A DNA stretch of 63,308 nucleotides, taken from assembly GCA_030428905.1 (NCBI GenBank), contig JAUIED010000006.1:1-63308 (forward strand). The letters are read 5' to 3'. Origin of the DNA: Gammaproteobacteria bacterium. GTDB taxonomy: Bacteria > Pseudomonadota > Gammaproteobacteria > Pseudomonadales > Azotimanducaceae. The notes under the pieces are model-generated. The model had not been told where the DNA came from. It did not search any database and worked only from the letters and a program-made list of their open reading frames with translations. Position numbers and translations under genes: made by a program. Numbering within the stretch: the stretch's first letter is position 1; every line of letters begins with the position of its first letter. This document shows positions 16,686 to 26,243 of the stretch, piece by piece.

Positions 16686-17563
16686 CACTCCACCCCGTAG
16701 CGGCTGGAGAGGCTCGCAGCGATGTTCTTGAGCTTCTCGGCATACTGCGGATCCGTGGCGTAACCACTCTCCTGTAGCGCATCGGCAAATGCAGCCACTT
16801 CTTTAGCCACATCCCCGGCGACATCGGACACTTTTTCCGCCACAGCAGCGTAGCGCGCGTTGCCCAGCAACAGGTCACGCAGATCGCCAATGCTTTCGGC
16901 AATGGAATCGTAGGCACGAAACGCCTCACGCCGCTCCACCCACTGGCCAAACTCATGCTCGCGCGTTGGCAGCTGCACACTCGGACCGCTCCAGCCCAAC
17001 GCCTTCATGCCAAACAGGTTATTGCTGCTGTTGCCACCGGCATCGTGCGGAACATGCTGACCCCAACCGGTCTCCAGCACCGCCTGTGCAACGACACCGA
17101 GCACTGGAATACCGGAACTACCGATGACCTGCCTGGCGATGTTTGCGACGTCTGTTACGAAGCTCGTGCGGTCTTCGCTCACCGATTGTTGCCGTCCATC
17201 CACCGCCATACCCGTCGAAGGGGCGAGCGTATCGCGTACGATCGGCGCGGGCTCACCACGAAGCTGCCGCTCTATGACATCCGCCAGGCCCAGCCCTCCC
17301 GAGCCGGAGACGTGAATTGCCCACTGGCTGTCGAGCATCTCCTGGTGCATATCGACTGTCTGGCTCGACAGATAGTTGCCTTCAGAAAACACGGAACCCG
17401 CCTCGCGCATGGTCTTTAGCCACAATCCGAGAAACACAGACTCAAACTGCTCTGCGGCCTGGCGGACAGCACCATCACCGCCGTTCTTCAGCTGTTCGAG
17501 CTTTGCGACATCGGTGTAGGCGATGTTCGCCATGGCACTATCGGTGACCGCGCGCGCGTCCAT
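16685..17563 (-). CDS. flgJ: Flagellar rod assembly protein / peptidoglycan hydrolase FlgJ
   Basis: Bifunctional rod-capping protein and beta-N-acetylglucosaminidase that opens the peptidoglycan for the rod. The N-terminal rod-scaffold domain (about 25-105) includes QFESVFLGLWLKTMREAG. The C-terminal glucosaminidase domain (about 140-290) has the catalytic Glu in VLETGWGQ, plus NNLFGMKALGW and FRAYDSIAESIGD. The 292-residue length is typical of the two-domain gammaproteobacterial form. It overlaps flgI by one base (TGATG). Confidence 0.96.
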   Translation of the reverse strand: MDARAVTDSAMANIAYTDVAKLEQLKNGGDGAVRQAAEQFESVFLGLWLKTMREAGSVFSEGNYLSSQTVDMHQEMLDSQWAIHVSGSGGLGLADVIERQLRGEPAPIVRDTLAPSTGMAVDGRQQSVSEDRTSFVTDVANIARQVIGSSGIPVLGVVAQAVLETGWGQHVPHDAGGNSSNNLFGMKALGWSGPSVQLPTREHEFGQWVERREAFRAYDSIAESIGDLRDLLLGNARYAAVAEKVSDVAGDVAKEVAAFADALQESGYATDPQYAEKLKNIAASLSSRYGVE

Positions 17564-18663
17564 CAGATCACTACCAGCTCCGCCCGCAGCGCTCCAGCTT
17601 CGCGTAGCGCCTCAAGTATGGCCATGAGATCACCCGGAGCCGCGCCGACTTCGTTCACAGCGGTGACGATGTCCTGCAGGGCAACACCCGGCGCGAAGTA
17701 GAACATACGGTTGGCCTCCTCCGTGATTTCCACATTGGATTGCGGCGTTACGACCGTTTCACCCTCTGAGAAAGGTGCCGGTTGGCTCACCTGCGGGTTC
17801 TCGGCAATCGTCACCGTCAGGCTTCCATGGGTGACCGCCGCAGGGGTTACCTGCACATGCTGGCCGATGACGATGGTGCCCGTGCGGGAGTTGATGATGA
17901 CACGTGCCCCACCATCGTCGGGGGCCACCTCAATGTTTTCCAGCTCACTGACGAAGGCAATCCGCTGTGAGCGACTGGCAGGCGCACGCACGCGAATGGA
18001 TCCGCCATCCATTGGTTCCGCTACCTGCGGTCCGAACACTTCGTTCACACGCTCGGCAAGTCGCCGCGCAGTGGTGAAGTCGGCTTTATGCAGATTGAAG
18101 ACGATGTGCTCGCCATTGTTGAAACCATCAGGCGCGGGGCGCTCCACGTTCGCTCCACCGGGAATTCTGCCGACGCTCGGCACATTGACGGTAATGGACG
18201 ATCCGTCGGCACCGGAAGCGCCAAATCCCCCGACCACCAGATTACCCTGCGCTACGGCGAAGATCTGGCCATCCAGCCCCTTTAACGGCGTAATCAGCAG
18301 CGTACCGCCGCGCAGGCTCTTGGAGTTGCCGATGCTCGACACCGTCACATCGATTCGCTGGCCGGGCTTTGCGAAAGCCGGCAGCTCCGCATGCACGGAA
18401 ACTGCCGCCACGTTCTTCAACTGCGGGGTGACATTGGGCGGTATCTGAATGCCGAACTCGCGCAGCATGTTCTTGAACGTCTGCACGGTAAACGGGGTCT
18501 GACTGGTTTGATCCCCGGTGCCATCGAGTCCTACCACCAGCCCATAACCTACAAGCTGGTTAGACCGCACGCCGGAAATGCTGGCCAGGTCCTTGATACG
18601 CTGCGTGGAGCTGGCACCTGCCATCACCGGCAGAAGCGCGAGCACAAGCAACAGATGTTTCAT
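17563..18663 (-). CDS. flgI: Flagellar P-ring protein FlgI
   Basis: Periplasmic P-ring subunit. The 366-residue product has a signal peptide ([19 protein letters not shown]), then the invariant [20 protein letters not shown] and [12 protein letters not shown] segments, and the family C-terminus ([21 protein letters not shown] split). It lies 10 nt after flgH, and there is nothing unusual. Confidence 0.97.
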   Translation of the reverse strand: MKHLLLVLALLPVMAGASSTQRIKDLASISGVRSNQLVGYGLVVGLDGTGDQTSQTPFTVQTFKNMLREFGIQIPPNVTPQLKNVAAVSVHAELPAFAKPGQRIDVTVSSIGNSKSLRGGTLLITPLKGLDGQIFAVAQGNLVVGGFGASGADGSSITVNVPSVGRIPGGANVERPAPDGFNNGEHIVFNLHKADFTTARRLAERVNEVFGPQVAEPMDGGSIRVRAPASRSQRIAFVSELENIEVAPDDGGARVIINSRTGTIVIGQHVQVTPAAVTHGSLTVTIAENPQVSQPAPFSEGETVVTPQSNVEITEEANRMFYFAPGVALQDIVTAVNEVGAAPGDLMAILEALREAGALRAELVVI

Positions 18664-18673
18664 GATTCGCCCT

Positions 18674-19345
18674 CTATAGCGGAAACAGCGGGTTCAGAAA
18701 GAACCGGGTGAGCCATCCGGCCTTGTTGGCGTCTGCCAGCTCCCCTGTACCGCTGTAAGCGATACGCGCGTCCGCCAGGCGTTGGGAAGAAACCATGTTC
18801 TCGCCATCCACGTCTTCCGGCCGGACAAGCCCACTGACGCGCACGAACTCCTCGCCGCGATTGAGCTTCAACCACTTCTCGCCCTGCACCAGCATCAGTC
18901 CGTTAGGCAGTACCTTGGCAATGACAGCGGTGATAGTGCCCGATAGCGAGTTACTCTGATCGCTTTCAGAACCGCCGGTAAACTCCGTGCTGTCCTCAAC
19001 ACTGTGGAACGGCGCATCGACACCAGCGCCACGCACCAGGTTTCCGAACACACGCGGATTGGGCAACTCTTTACTGGTTTCTTTCTTGATGGACGTTTCC
19101 GCCGACTTGCTGGAACGCGTCTGCTCTTCAAGACGGATGGTCAGAAGGTCACCTGCTTTGAGCGCTTTGCGGTCCACGAACAGATCGAACGCCCCATTGG
19201 TGGGAAACAAGCCGCCATTGCTCACAGGCTGCGGCGGCAGAACCTCAGGATACGTGGGCAGATAGCTCGGCTCCGGACGCTGCGGCTGAACCTGCACGCA
19301 ACCGGCGAGCAGCAGGATGAGGAGCATCGTTATGTTACGCGTCAT
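18674..19345 (-). CDS. flgH: Flagellar L-ring lipoprotein FlgH
   Basis: Outer-membrane L-ring subunit. The 223-residue product starts with a lipoprotein signal (LILLLAGC, Cys16 lipidation site). It has the characteristic [19 protein letters not shown], the Ser/Lys-rich [15 protein letters not shown] stretch and [20 protein letters not shown]. It lies 2 nt after flgG. With FlgI it confirms a diderm flagellum. Confidence 0.97.
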   Translation of the reverse strand: MTRNITMLLILLLAGCVQVQPQRPEPSYLPTYPEVLPPQPVSNGGLFPTNGAFDLFVDRKALKAGDLLTIRLEEQTRSSKSAETSIKKETSKELPNPRVFGNLVRGAGVDAPFHSVEDSTEFTGGSESDQSNSLSGTITAVIAKVLPNGLMLVQGEKWLKLNRGEEFVRVSGLVRPEDVDGENMVSSQRLADARIAYSGTGELADANKAGWLTRFFLNPLFPL

Positions 19346-19347
19346 GG

Positions 19348-20133
19348 CTACAGGTTCTGCGTGACGAACTGCAGCATCTGGTCTGCAGTAGATACCACTC
19401 GAGAGTTCATCTCGTATGCCCGCTGCGTGGCCACCATGTTGACGAGTTCCTCCACGACGCTGACGTTGGATGCTTCCAATGCGCCCTGAATCACCTGCCC
19501 GACACCGTTTTCACCTGGCGTGGATTGCTGCGCCGCGCCACTCGCGGCGGTTTCGATGAACAGATTGCTGCCGATGGCCTCCAGACCGGAAGCGTTGACG
19601 AAGTTGGCGAGCTGAATGTTGCCGATCTGTGTGGGTGCAGGGTTACCCGGCGTGCTGGCCGTTACCGTACCGTCAGAGCCCACGGTAAAGCGCAAAGCGT
19701 CGGCCGGGACGGTGATCGCGGGCTCCAAGGGATATCCCTGCGAAGTGACCAACTGTCCATCCTGATCCATGTGCAGCTGCCCATTCCTGGTATAACCGAC
19801 GCTGCCATCGGGCAACGACACCTGGAAGAAACCATTCCCTTCGATGGCCACGTCGAAGTCGTTACTGGTGGTTTGCAGCGAACCCATGGTGAATTCTTTC
19901 TGGGTTCCCGCCACACGCACACCGGTACCAAGCTGCACACCGCTCGGTAGCAACGTGTTCTGCGAAGACAACGCGCCCGGTTGCTCCTGGATCTGATACA
20001 TCAGATCCTCGAAGACCACCCGATCTTTCTTGAAACCCACCGTCGAGACGTTGGCCAGATTGTTCGAAATTGCCCGAAGCGCTGTATCCTGCGCCGAAAG
20101 CCCCGTCTTACTCACCCAAAGCGAAGGTTGCAT
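19348..20133 (-). CDS. flgG: Flagellar distal rod protein FlgG
   Basis: Distal rod subunit. The 261 residues are standard. The N-terminal rod motif (LWVSKTGLSAQDTALRAISN, then NLANVSTVGFKKDRVVFEDL) and the C-terminal motif (ASNVSVVEELVNMVATQRAYE, QMLQFVTQNL) are intact. It lies 40 nt after flgF. Confidence 0.97.
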   Translation of the reverse strand: MQPSLWVSKTGLSAQDTALRAISNNLANVSTVGFKKDRVVFEDLMYQIQEQPGALSSQNTLLPSGVQLGTGVRVAGTQKEFTMGSLQTTSNDFDVAIEGNGFFQVSLPDGSVGYTRNGQLHMDQDGQLVTSQGYPLEPAITVPADALRFTVGSDGTVTASTPGNPAPTQIGNIQLANFVNASGLEAIGSNLFIETAASGAAQQSTPGENGVGQVIQGALEASNVSVVEELVNMVATQRAYEMNSRVVSTADQMLQFVTQNL

Positions 20134-20173
20134 CCTTTCCCCTTGCTATCCATTAGCTCTTACCTGAGTTGCG

Positions 20174-20914
20174 CTACCCCACCCGCAGAAGCTGGGAGGC
20201 AGCCTCGTCGTTCTGCTGCGCGGTCTGCATCATGCGAACCTCGATCTCGAACTGCCGCGCCAGGCTCAGAATCTCTGTCATCTCATTGACGGCGTTGACG
20301 TTGCTCGACTCGAGAAAGCCCGACACCACTTTCACGTTGGCATCCGGCGGTTCAATGAGATCGTCCGACCGCTGCATGAGCCCGTGCGCACCTTTTTCGA
20401 TGCTGTCCGCCGGTGGGTTCACCAGTTTGATGCGATCCACCTGTACCAGCGTGTCGGGACCCTGCCCTTCCGGTTGCACCGTAATGACGCCGTCCCCACC
20501 AATAACGATAGACTCGAATGGCGGGAGCGCAATCGGCCCGCCCTCTCCGAGTACCGGCAGGCCTTTGCTGGAATAGAGGCGTCCGAGACTGTCCAACCGC
20601 AACGCCCCGTCCCGTGTAAAGCCTTCTCCTCCCTCCGGAAGTTCGACCGCGATAAACCCTTCGCCTTCCACGGCGATGTCGAGCATGCGACCAGTCGCCT
20701 GTTTCACGCCGGATGAGAGATCCACGCGCTCCGCCTCGCTGACACCATAAACGCGTGCAGGGTGGCCATCGCCTTCCACCCAACGGGACTCCGCTCTCGC
20801 CAGATCTGCGCGAAAGCCCGTGGTGGAGACATTCGCCAGGTTGTTGGCGTGTAACGCCTGCGCACGCTCGATGTTTGCCGCGCCAACCGTCGAGATGTAG
20901 AGCAGGCGATCCAT
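20174..20914 (-). CDS. flgF: Flagellar proximal rod protein FlgF
   Basis: Proximal rod subunit of 246 residues. It has the N-terminal NNLANVSTTGFRADLARAES motif and the C-terminal LESSNVNAVNEMTEILSLAR motif of the family. Start and flgE stop overlap by one base (TAATG). Confidence 0.96.
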   Translation of the reverse strand: MDRLLYISTVGAANIERAQALHANNLANVSTTGFRADLARAESRWVEGDGHPARVYGVSEAERVDLSSGVKQATGRMLDIAVEGEGFIAVELPEGGEGFTRDGALRLDSLGRLYSSKGLPVLGEGGPIALPPFESIVIGGDGVITVQPEGQGPDTLVQVDRIKLVNPPADSIEKGAHGLMQRSDDLIEPPDANVKVVSGFLESSNVNAVNEMTEILSLARQFEIEVRMMQTAQQNDEAASQLLRVG

Positions 20915-23721
20915 TACAGGTTGATGATCGTCTGCGTGATCTCATCCGAAGTTGAGATCGTTCGCGCGTTGGCCTGGAAGTTCCGCTGCGCGATGATGAG
21001 GTTCACCAGCTGTTCAGACAGGTCCACGTTGGACTGTTCCAGAGCGCCAGAAGTCACGAGGCCAAAGGACCCGGTACCCGGCGCTGCAATAATCGGATTG
21101 CCAGACTCGCTGGTTTCCACCCACGAGGTATCACCGATAGCGCGCAAGCCTTGTGGGTTGGTGAACGTCGCCAAGGCAATCTGACCTAAGGTCTGTGACT
21201 TGCCATTTGAGAATCGAGCCGAGACGATACCCGATTCACCGATCTGTATGCCGGAGAGCTCGCCCGTGCTGTTCCCGTCCTGGTCCAGGTTGTTCACCGA
21301 GAAACTGCTACCAAACTGCGTGGAGTTGGCCAGACGAATCTCGAAGTTCGAACTCGTAGGCGGATCCTGGATCGGCAGCGCACCGCCCGCCAGCACATTC
21401 TGGGCTCCTTGGGCCCCATTGCGATTGCCATCGGCATCGAGCGGTTCCCAGTTGGATACGAGAATGGAGCTTGAGGCCAGATTCAGGGTGCCGTCCTCGT
21501 TGAACTGTACGTTGTAAGCAGCGCGTGTGGGGACCGTGTTCTGCGGTGGTGGTAGATCCAGGTCCGGGTCTCCCACGTCCTCGCCATCGACCAGTGTATA
21601 CATCGTCCAGCGATTAGCCTCTTCACCAGCCACGCCAGGGGTATAGCGTTCTTTCACGAAGTACAGTGACAACGTATGGGGGTTACCCAGGCTATCGAAC
21701 ACATTCAGAGAAGTTGCTGCGTTGTAGGTTTCCTGGTTTGTGGGATCGAAGGTGTTCAGTTCGAACTCCTCGAAAGCATTGGGCTCGAGCACGCCGAAGA
21801 TCCCGGTTACTGCCGGGGTGGCATTGCCAAGCGTGATATCTTCTTCCATGGCAATACGCACGGAGCCGCCCACCACCGCAACCGCAGTGCCCGAGGTGTC
21901 CAGGGTGGTCTCCAATCCTTGCGGGCCGAGTACTTCGATACTGTCCGTCACATCGCCGCTGATGCCGAACACAAGATCACTGCCGACCACGTCGTTCAGC
22001 ACCAGATCGCCGTTGGTGTCGATCGTAGCGCTCACCGTAGCAATGCCGGGCAGGCCGGCATTGATGGAGTTTGCCAACTCCTGGAGGTTCTGACCTGCCA
22101 CGTCTACTCCATTCAGTCTGAACTGCAAGGTACCCGACGTGTTGGTAAAACCTGAGGCTGTTACGCGAGCTGTGGTGGATGCAGTAGCGGTTACGCCAGG
22201 TATCCCCGGCGAGCTGAAGATAGAGGCAATCTCCGCCGCGGACGATCCTTCGGGAATCGTCACCAACTGCGGACCATCGGGATACACTACCTCCACAGTC
22301 TGCTCTGGGTAGCCATTGCTCGCAGCCGGCGTACCCGGGATTGACACTCCGGTCTCCAGAAACAGGGCCAACACCACATCGCCTTCGGTAACACCGATGT
22401 TTGAGGCGTCGATATTGCTCACAGAGATTGTGGAGTTCTCACCGGGTATGGTGCTGAAGAACTGAACTCTGCCTGGATTGTCCGGGTCCACCCGAACATC
22501 CACTGAGAGCCCGGAAGCCAGGACATCGTCGCGAATATCAGCGATCAGGCTCGTGGCGGAGGTAATGTTGTCATCCAGCGTAACAGTGACCGTGCCGTTG
22601 TTACCTGAAGAGTTCTGGACAGTAAGGTCAAACGAAGCCGCCGTCAGGTTTCCAGTTCTCGCTGTAGTCAGCGTACCGCCGTACGGGTCCGGGTCAATGG
22701 ATGAAGCACCTGCCCCGCCCTGCCCGAGAGCGATGCCGCCCAGTGCCGCTTCCACGTTGGCACGTGTCACGCCGGCGCCGAAGGATGCATTGTCATTGGG
22801 GTCAATGACAATGGTGGTAGCTTCACCGCTGTTCAACGCAAAGAACTGCAGCCTGCCCAGGTTGTCGGGGTTTTCCCGCACGTCCAGACCGATACCGGAG
22901 CCGGCAAGGTCATCGCGTATGTCGCTGATCAGATCCTGGAGCGTATTGATATTGTCCTGGAGCGTAATAGTCACCGTCTGGTTCTCCGAGCCGACGCTGG
23001 AACCGGACAAAGACACCTCGAACGTACTCGGTCCGCCAGTGAAGTTGAACGGTACAATCGCTGCTCCGGCGTTGATCGCCGACTGGGTGTTGATGCTGAA
23101 ATCGAACGGTGTAGGAGCACCAGCGGTTTCCAACACGGTTGATGAAGCGGTCGGCAAGCCGAGCTGCGCGGTACCGATGGACGCTCCAGTGCTCTGCAAG
23201 CGCGTTCCGGACTGGGACAACACCTGCGAGCGCGCATCCAGATTTACCTGCACCTCCACCAGACCGGTCGGCTTCGGGCTGAGGTTAGGTACCGTGAGCT
23301 GCAGGTCGCCCTGAAGGCCGGACAAAGTGCCATTGCTGTTGGCGGTGAATCCCTGCACACGTGCACCGCCATTGGTAACGATGAATCCCGAATCGTCCAC
23401 GCCGAACGCACCTGCACGGGTGTACCCAAGGGAACCGTTATCGCTGGTAACGAAGAAACCCTGGCCATCGATAGCCAGATCCAGGTTGTTGTCGGTAAAC
23501 GAGATCGTACCCTGGTCGAATTGCTGGGCGACATTGGCGATCTTTACGCCGCTGCCCACGCGGCTGGAGCCGGTGCCGATGAGGCTCGACGCATAGACGT
23601 CTGCAAACTCGGCACGTGAGGCCTTGAAGCCTACTGTGGATGAGTTGGCAATATTGTTACCCGTCACCGACAGGTCCGTCGACGCCGCATTCAGGCCACT
23701 CAAAGCTGTGTTGAAACTCAT
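20914..23721 (-). CDS. flgE: Flagellar hook protein FlgE, strongly enlarged
   Basis: Hook subunit. N-terminal (MSFNTALSGLNAASTDLSVT, GNNIANSSTVGFKASRAEFA) and C-terminal (LEQSNVDLSEQLVNLIIAQR) D0/D1 motifs are intact. At 935 residues it is about twice a usual FlgE. The extra length has two sources. A tandem repeat with a 128-residue period (about 225-340 and 356-460) carries VTITLQDNI...DLISDIRDD...NPDNLGRLQFF against VTVTLDDNI...SLIADIRDD...DPDNPGRVQFF. A third module (469-640) resembles the insert in FlgK. The hook body resumes after residue 650 (SLNVFDSLGNPHTLSLYFVK). Confidence 0.96.
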   Translation of the reverse strand: MSFNTALSGLNAASTDLSVTGNNIANSSTVGFKASRAEFADVYASSLIGTGSSRVGSGVKIANVAQQFDQGTISFTDNNLDLAIDGQGFFVTSDNGSLGYTRAGAFGVDDSGFIVTNGGARVQGFTANSNGTLSGLQGDLQLTVPNLSPKPTGLVEVQVNLDARSQVLSQSGTRLQSTGASIGTAQLGLPTASSTVLETAGAPTPFDFSINTQSAINAGAAIVPFNFTGGPSTFEVSLSGSSVGSENQTVTITLQDNINTLQDLISDIRDDLAGSGIGLDVRENPDNLGRLQFFALNSGEATTIVIDPNDNASFGAGVTRANVEAALGGIALGQGGAGASSIDPDPYGGTLTTARTGNLTAASFDLTVQNSSGNNGTVTVTLDDNITSATSLIADIRDDVLASGLSVDVRVDPDNPGRVQFFSTIPGENSTISVSNIDASNIGVTEGDVVLALFLETGVSIPGTPAASNGYPEQTVEVVYPDGPQLVTIPEGSSAAEIASIFSSPGIPGVTATASTTARVTASGFTNTSGTLQFRLNGVDVAGQNLQELANSINAGLPGIATVSATIDTNGDLVLNDVVGSDLVFGISGDVTDSIEVLGPQGLETTLDTSGTAVAVVGGSVRIAMEEDITLGNATPAVTGIFGVLEPNAFEEFELNTFDPTNQETYNAATSLNVFDSLGNPHTLSLYFVKERYTPGVAGEEANRWTMYTLVDGEDVGDPDLDLPPPQNTVPTRAAYNVQFNEDGTLNLASSSILVSNWEPLDADGNRNGAQGAQNVLAGGALPIQDPPTSSNFEIRLANSTQFGSSFSVNNLDQDGNSTGELSGIQIGESGIVSARFSNGKSQTLGQIALATFTNPQGLRAIGDTSWVETSESGNPIIAAPGTGSFGLVTSGALEQSNVDLSEQLVNLIIAQRNFQANARTISTSDEITQTIINL

Positions 23722-23773
23722 TTTCCTGGGTACTCCCTTACCGTTTCCGTTGTCCTATGCGCTTTGACAGCGC

Positions 23774-24439
23774 TTACTGAATCTCGCGAATTTGTGCCAG
23801 AGGCAACGACGTGCCACTGGCGAGGTTGGCGGTAGCGCCTTCCGGCAGGATGGACACGCTCAGCACGCGATCCGGAAGCTGCACCTCGAATTCTCGCGCC
23901 TCTCCGGAGGCATCGCTGAAGGCTCGAACCCGATACAGTCCCGCAGGCTGTGAATTGCCCTCGGAGTCACGTCCATCCCAGGCAAATCGAATGGTTCCTT
24001 CGGTCTGCGCGCCCATATCCAGGCTGCGTACCGGGCTGCCATCGGCGGCGCTGATCTGCACGCGCAGGTCAGTCGTGCTCTCGCCCAGGTTGATGTTGCC
24101 CACGAAGCCGTTGCCGTTCATCGATGCGATGTTGGTTGAGGCCAGTACCGATCGACCCACAAGGCTTGCTGCATCCAGAGTCATGCTCGCCTTGATGGAA
24201 CTCGCCATGTCGGCCATTGACGTATTCAGGTTCTGAATACCTTCCACGCTGGAGAACTGCGCCAGCTGGGCGACGAACTCTTCGTTCTTGGCCGGGTCCA
24301 GCGGATTCTGATTGTTGATCTGCGCGATCATGAGCTCCAGAAAGGCGGTCTTACCCAGCTCCTCACCCTGATCCACGCCGGCACTCTGGCCACCCAAGTC
24401 CTGAGCGGTACGCAAACCAGCAAGCGATGCGATGTCCAT
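23774..24439 (-). CDS. flgD: Flagellar hook assembly (cap) protein FlgD
   Basis: Hook scaffolding cap. The 221-residue product has the conserved N-terminal block (FLELMIAQINNQNPLDPAKN, EFVAQLAQFSSVEGIQNLN) followed by Tudor-like/FnIII domains (IRFAWDGRDSEGNSQPAGLY). It has an ideal ribosome site (AAGGAGGAATT before ATG), suiting a protein needed just before the hook subunit. Gap to flgC is 9 nt. Confidence 0.96.
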   Translation of the reverse strand: MDIASLAGLRTAQDLGGQSAGVDQGEELGKTAFLELMIAQINNQNPLDPAKNEEFVAQLAQFSSVEGIQNLNTSMADMASSIKASMTLDAASLVGRSVLASTNIASMNGNGFVGNINLGESTTDLRVQISAADGSPVRSLDMGAQTEGTIRFAWDGRDSEGNSQPAGLYRVRAFSDASGEAREFEVQLPDRVLSVSILPEGATANLASGTSLPLAQIREIQ

Positions 24440-24448
24440 AATTCCTCC

Positions 24449-24889
24449 TTACTGTCCCATGCTGAGCACGCGTTCGGACAGCGTGCGAACCGTATTCATG
24501 ACTTCCACGTTGAGCTGGAACGAGCGGCTGGCGGAGATCATGTTGGCCATCTCCTCCACAACACTGACGTTGGGGTAGGCGACATAGCCGTTCTCGTCTG
24601 CGTAGGGGTGATCCGGCTCGTAGCGCAGGTTCAGCGGCTTGTCGCTCTCTACTACGCCGAGTACCGACACCTGATCGCCTTCGCCAGTACCCTCTTCGGC
24701 CGTCAGGGGCAGGTGCCCTCCGGCATTGTCCAGCTGCGCGGCGAACACCGGGTACCGTGCGCGGTAGGTCTTTTCCGCGTCCTCCGCCACGCTCTCCGCG
24801 TTGGCGATGTTGCTGGCCGTGGTATTGAGCCGCACAGACTGAGCGCTCATACCGCTGCCGGCGATGTCGAAAACTCCCATCAAAGACAT
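24449..24889 (-). CDS. flgC: Flagellar proximal rod protein FlgC
   Basis: Rod subunit of 146 residues. It shows the MFDIAGSGMSAQSVRLNTTA-type N-terminus and the C-terminal YPNVSVVEEMANMISASRSF motif. It follows flgB by 16 nt in the operon driven by the sigma54 promoter. Confidence 0.96.
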   Translation of the reverse strand: MSLMGVFDIAGSGMSAQSVRLNTTASNIANAESVAEDAEKTYRARYPVFAAQLDNAGGHLPLTAEEGTGEGDQVSVLGVVESDKPLNLRYEPDHPYADENGYVAYPNVSVVEEMANMISASRSFQLNVEVMNTVRTLSERVLSMGQ

Positions 24890-24905
24890 AGTTCTACTCC
24901 CTCCC

Positions 24906-25307
24906 TTATTCGCCGCGTATCACGTTCATCAGGCCATTCAGGCGGCCGTTGACAAAGCGTAGACTCGCCAGGAACTGAAGATTGTTCTGTGCAAATTTGG
25001 CTTGTTCCGTCTGCACGTCCACGGTGTTGCCGTCGAGGCTGGGCATCGTCGGAACGCGGTAACTCACCTGTGCATCTCCCGCCTGGTACGACGGCGTGAG
25101 GTGGTCTTGATGGGTGCGACGGGTACGCACCTGGGCGGAGCCTGCATCCATACGCTGTTTGAGCACATCCTGAAAATCGATGTCCCGCGCCTTGAACCCA
25201 GGCGTATCTGCATGGGCGATGTTGCGCGCCAGCACCTGGGTGCGTGCGGAACGCAGCTCCAATGCCTGCGGGTGAATGCCCAATGCGTTGTCCAGACTGA
25301 TCTTCAC
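24906..25307 (-). CDS. flgB: Flagellar proximal rod protein FlgB
   Basis: First gene of the flgB-L operon, a rod subunit of 133 residues. The start chosen is GTG giving VKISLDNALGIHPQALELRS, the normal FlgB beginning. The frame remains open further upstream (an ATG 153 nt earlier), but that stretch lies before the predicted transcription start and does not look like FlgB. The family motif RNIAHADTPGFKARDIDFQ and the C-terminal FAQNNLQFLASLRFVNGRL are present. Confidence 0.94.
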   Translation of the reverse strand: MKISLDNALGIHPQALELRSARTQVLARNIAHADTPGFKARDIDFQDVLKQRMDAGSAQVRTRRTHQDHLTPSYQAGDAQVSYRVPTMPSLDGNTVDVQTEQAKFAQNNLQFLASLRFVNGRLNGLMNVIRGE

Positions 25308-25343
25308 GGTTTGTGCCCGTAGTGCTCGTCGTCGAGTCACGAG

Positions 25344-25358
25344 GCAAAAGCCGTGCCA
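25344..25358 (-). promoter_or_regulatory. Sigma54 promoter of the flgBCDEFGHIJKL operon
   Basis: TGGCAC-GGCTT-TTGC on the minus strand, an exact match to the sigma54 consensus TGGCAC-N5-TTGC with GG at -24 and GC at -12. Transcription should start near 25,333, giving a leader of about 26 nt. It would need a bacterial enhancer-binding protein; the FleR-like gene product with intact GAFTGA is the obvious candidate. Confidence 0.9.
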
Positions 25359-25420
25359 GGTCAGAAATCCCGGTGAAACGTGCGTTTCCGGATGCAGACA
25401 CGCCCGCGAGACGACAGGTG

Positions 25421-25438
25421 TTGCCGGTTTGCCGGCAA
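25421..25438. repeat. Inverted repeat in the flgA/flgB divergent region
   Basis: TTGCCGG-TTTG-CCGGCAA, 7-bp perfect arms with a 4-nt loop, about 60 bp upstream of the flgB sigma54 promoter and 70 bp upstream of flgA. It could be an activator (enhancer) site for the sigma54 promoter or a regulator site for flgA. A second short palindrome, GCTTTA-C-TAAAGC, lies about 45 bp to the right. Confidence 0.35.
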
Positions 25439-25508
25439 TGTTCTGCCGCCGCCTGCGCACCGCACAGCGCGTGCTTTACTAAAGCTACCGACGTCGCCAA
25501 GGCGAGCC

Positions 25509-26243
25509 ATGCAAGTACCCTATATTCGAACGTTGATCGGCATGTTGTTGCTGATCGTCCACCTTCCGGCAGCCGGCGAGGTGTTCAGCGGGGCGGTGCG
25601 CGATGCTGTCATGACACAGGCACAAACCCGCTACCCCAATGCGGATATCGAAGTGGCCGTGCAACCGCTGGACTCTCGCGTTGAGCTGCCAGATTGCGCG
25701 GAGCTGCAGGTCGAACCTCGGGGGAGTCGTCTGTTCGGCCGTGTGCACGTCGCCCTCACCTGCCGCGGGCCGCGTCCGTGGAAGCTCTTCGTGGCAGCGG
25801 ACGTGTCGGTACATGTACCAGTGCTGGTGACACGCCGCGCCATGAATCGGGGGGAGCGCTTAGTGGCAAGTGATGTGCAGCTCCAGCGACGGGACATCTC
25901 GCGCATTCGCGGCGAAAGTCTGCGACGCACACCGGCCAGCGACTCGTACGCCACCACCCGCAACCTGCCGGCCGGCACCGTCCTCACGCAGAGCATGTTG
26001 CGCGCATTACCGGCAGTGGCCCGAGGAGATATCGTGCAGTTGCGCGCCCGCATCGGCCAGGCCGCCATCACCACCACCGCAGAAGCATTGGAAAATGGTG
26101 CACGGGGCGAGCAGATCCGCGTCAAGAACGCGAGCTCCGGGCGCACCGTGCGAGCCTGGGTGCTCGCAGCGGGCGTTGTCAGCACTCGACCGCCATCGCG
26201 CGAGGTCCGGCCGATTGCTACCCAGTTGGCAAAAAGTAGCTAA
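25509..26243 (+). CDS. flgA: Flagellar P-ring assembly chaperone FlgA
   Basis: Periplasmic chaperone for FlgI. The ATG chosen gives 244 residues beginning with a signal peptide (MQVPYIRTLIGMLLLIVHLP); AAGG precedes it. An earlier ATG 129 nt upstream would bury the signal peptide. The C-terminal SAF domain is typical (LVTRRAMNRGERLVASDVQL, NLPAGTVLTQSML, NGARGEQIRVKNASSGRTV). It diverges from flgB. The stop codon overlaps the -35 element of the flgM promoter. Confidence 0.93.
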   Translation: MQVPYIRTLIGMLLLIVHLPAAGEVFSGAVRDAVMTQAQTRYPNADIEVAVQPLDSRVELPDCAELQVEPRGSRLFGRVHVALTCRGPRPWKLFVAADVSVHVPVLVTRRAMNRGERLVASDVQLQRRDISRIRGESLRRTPASDSYATTRNLPAGTVLTQSMLRALPAVARGDIVQLRARIGQAAITTTAEALENGARGEQIRVKNASSGRTVRAWVLAAGVVSTRPPSREVRPIATQLAKSS

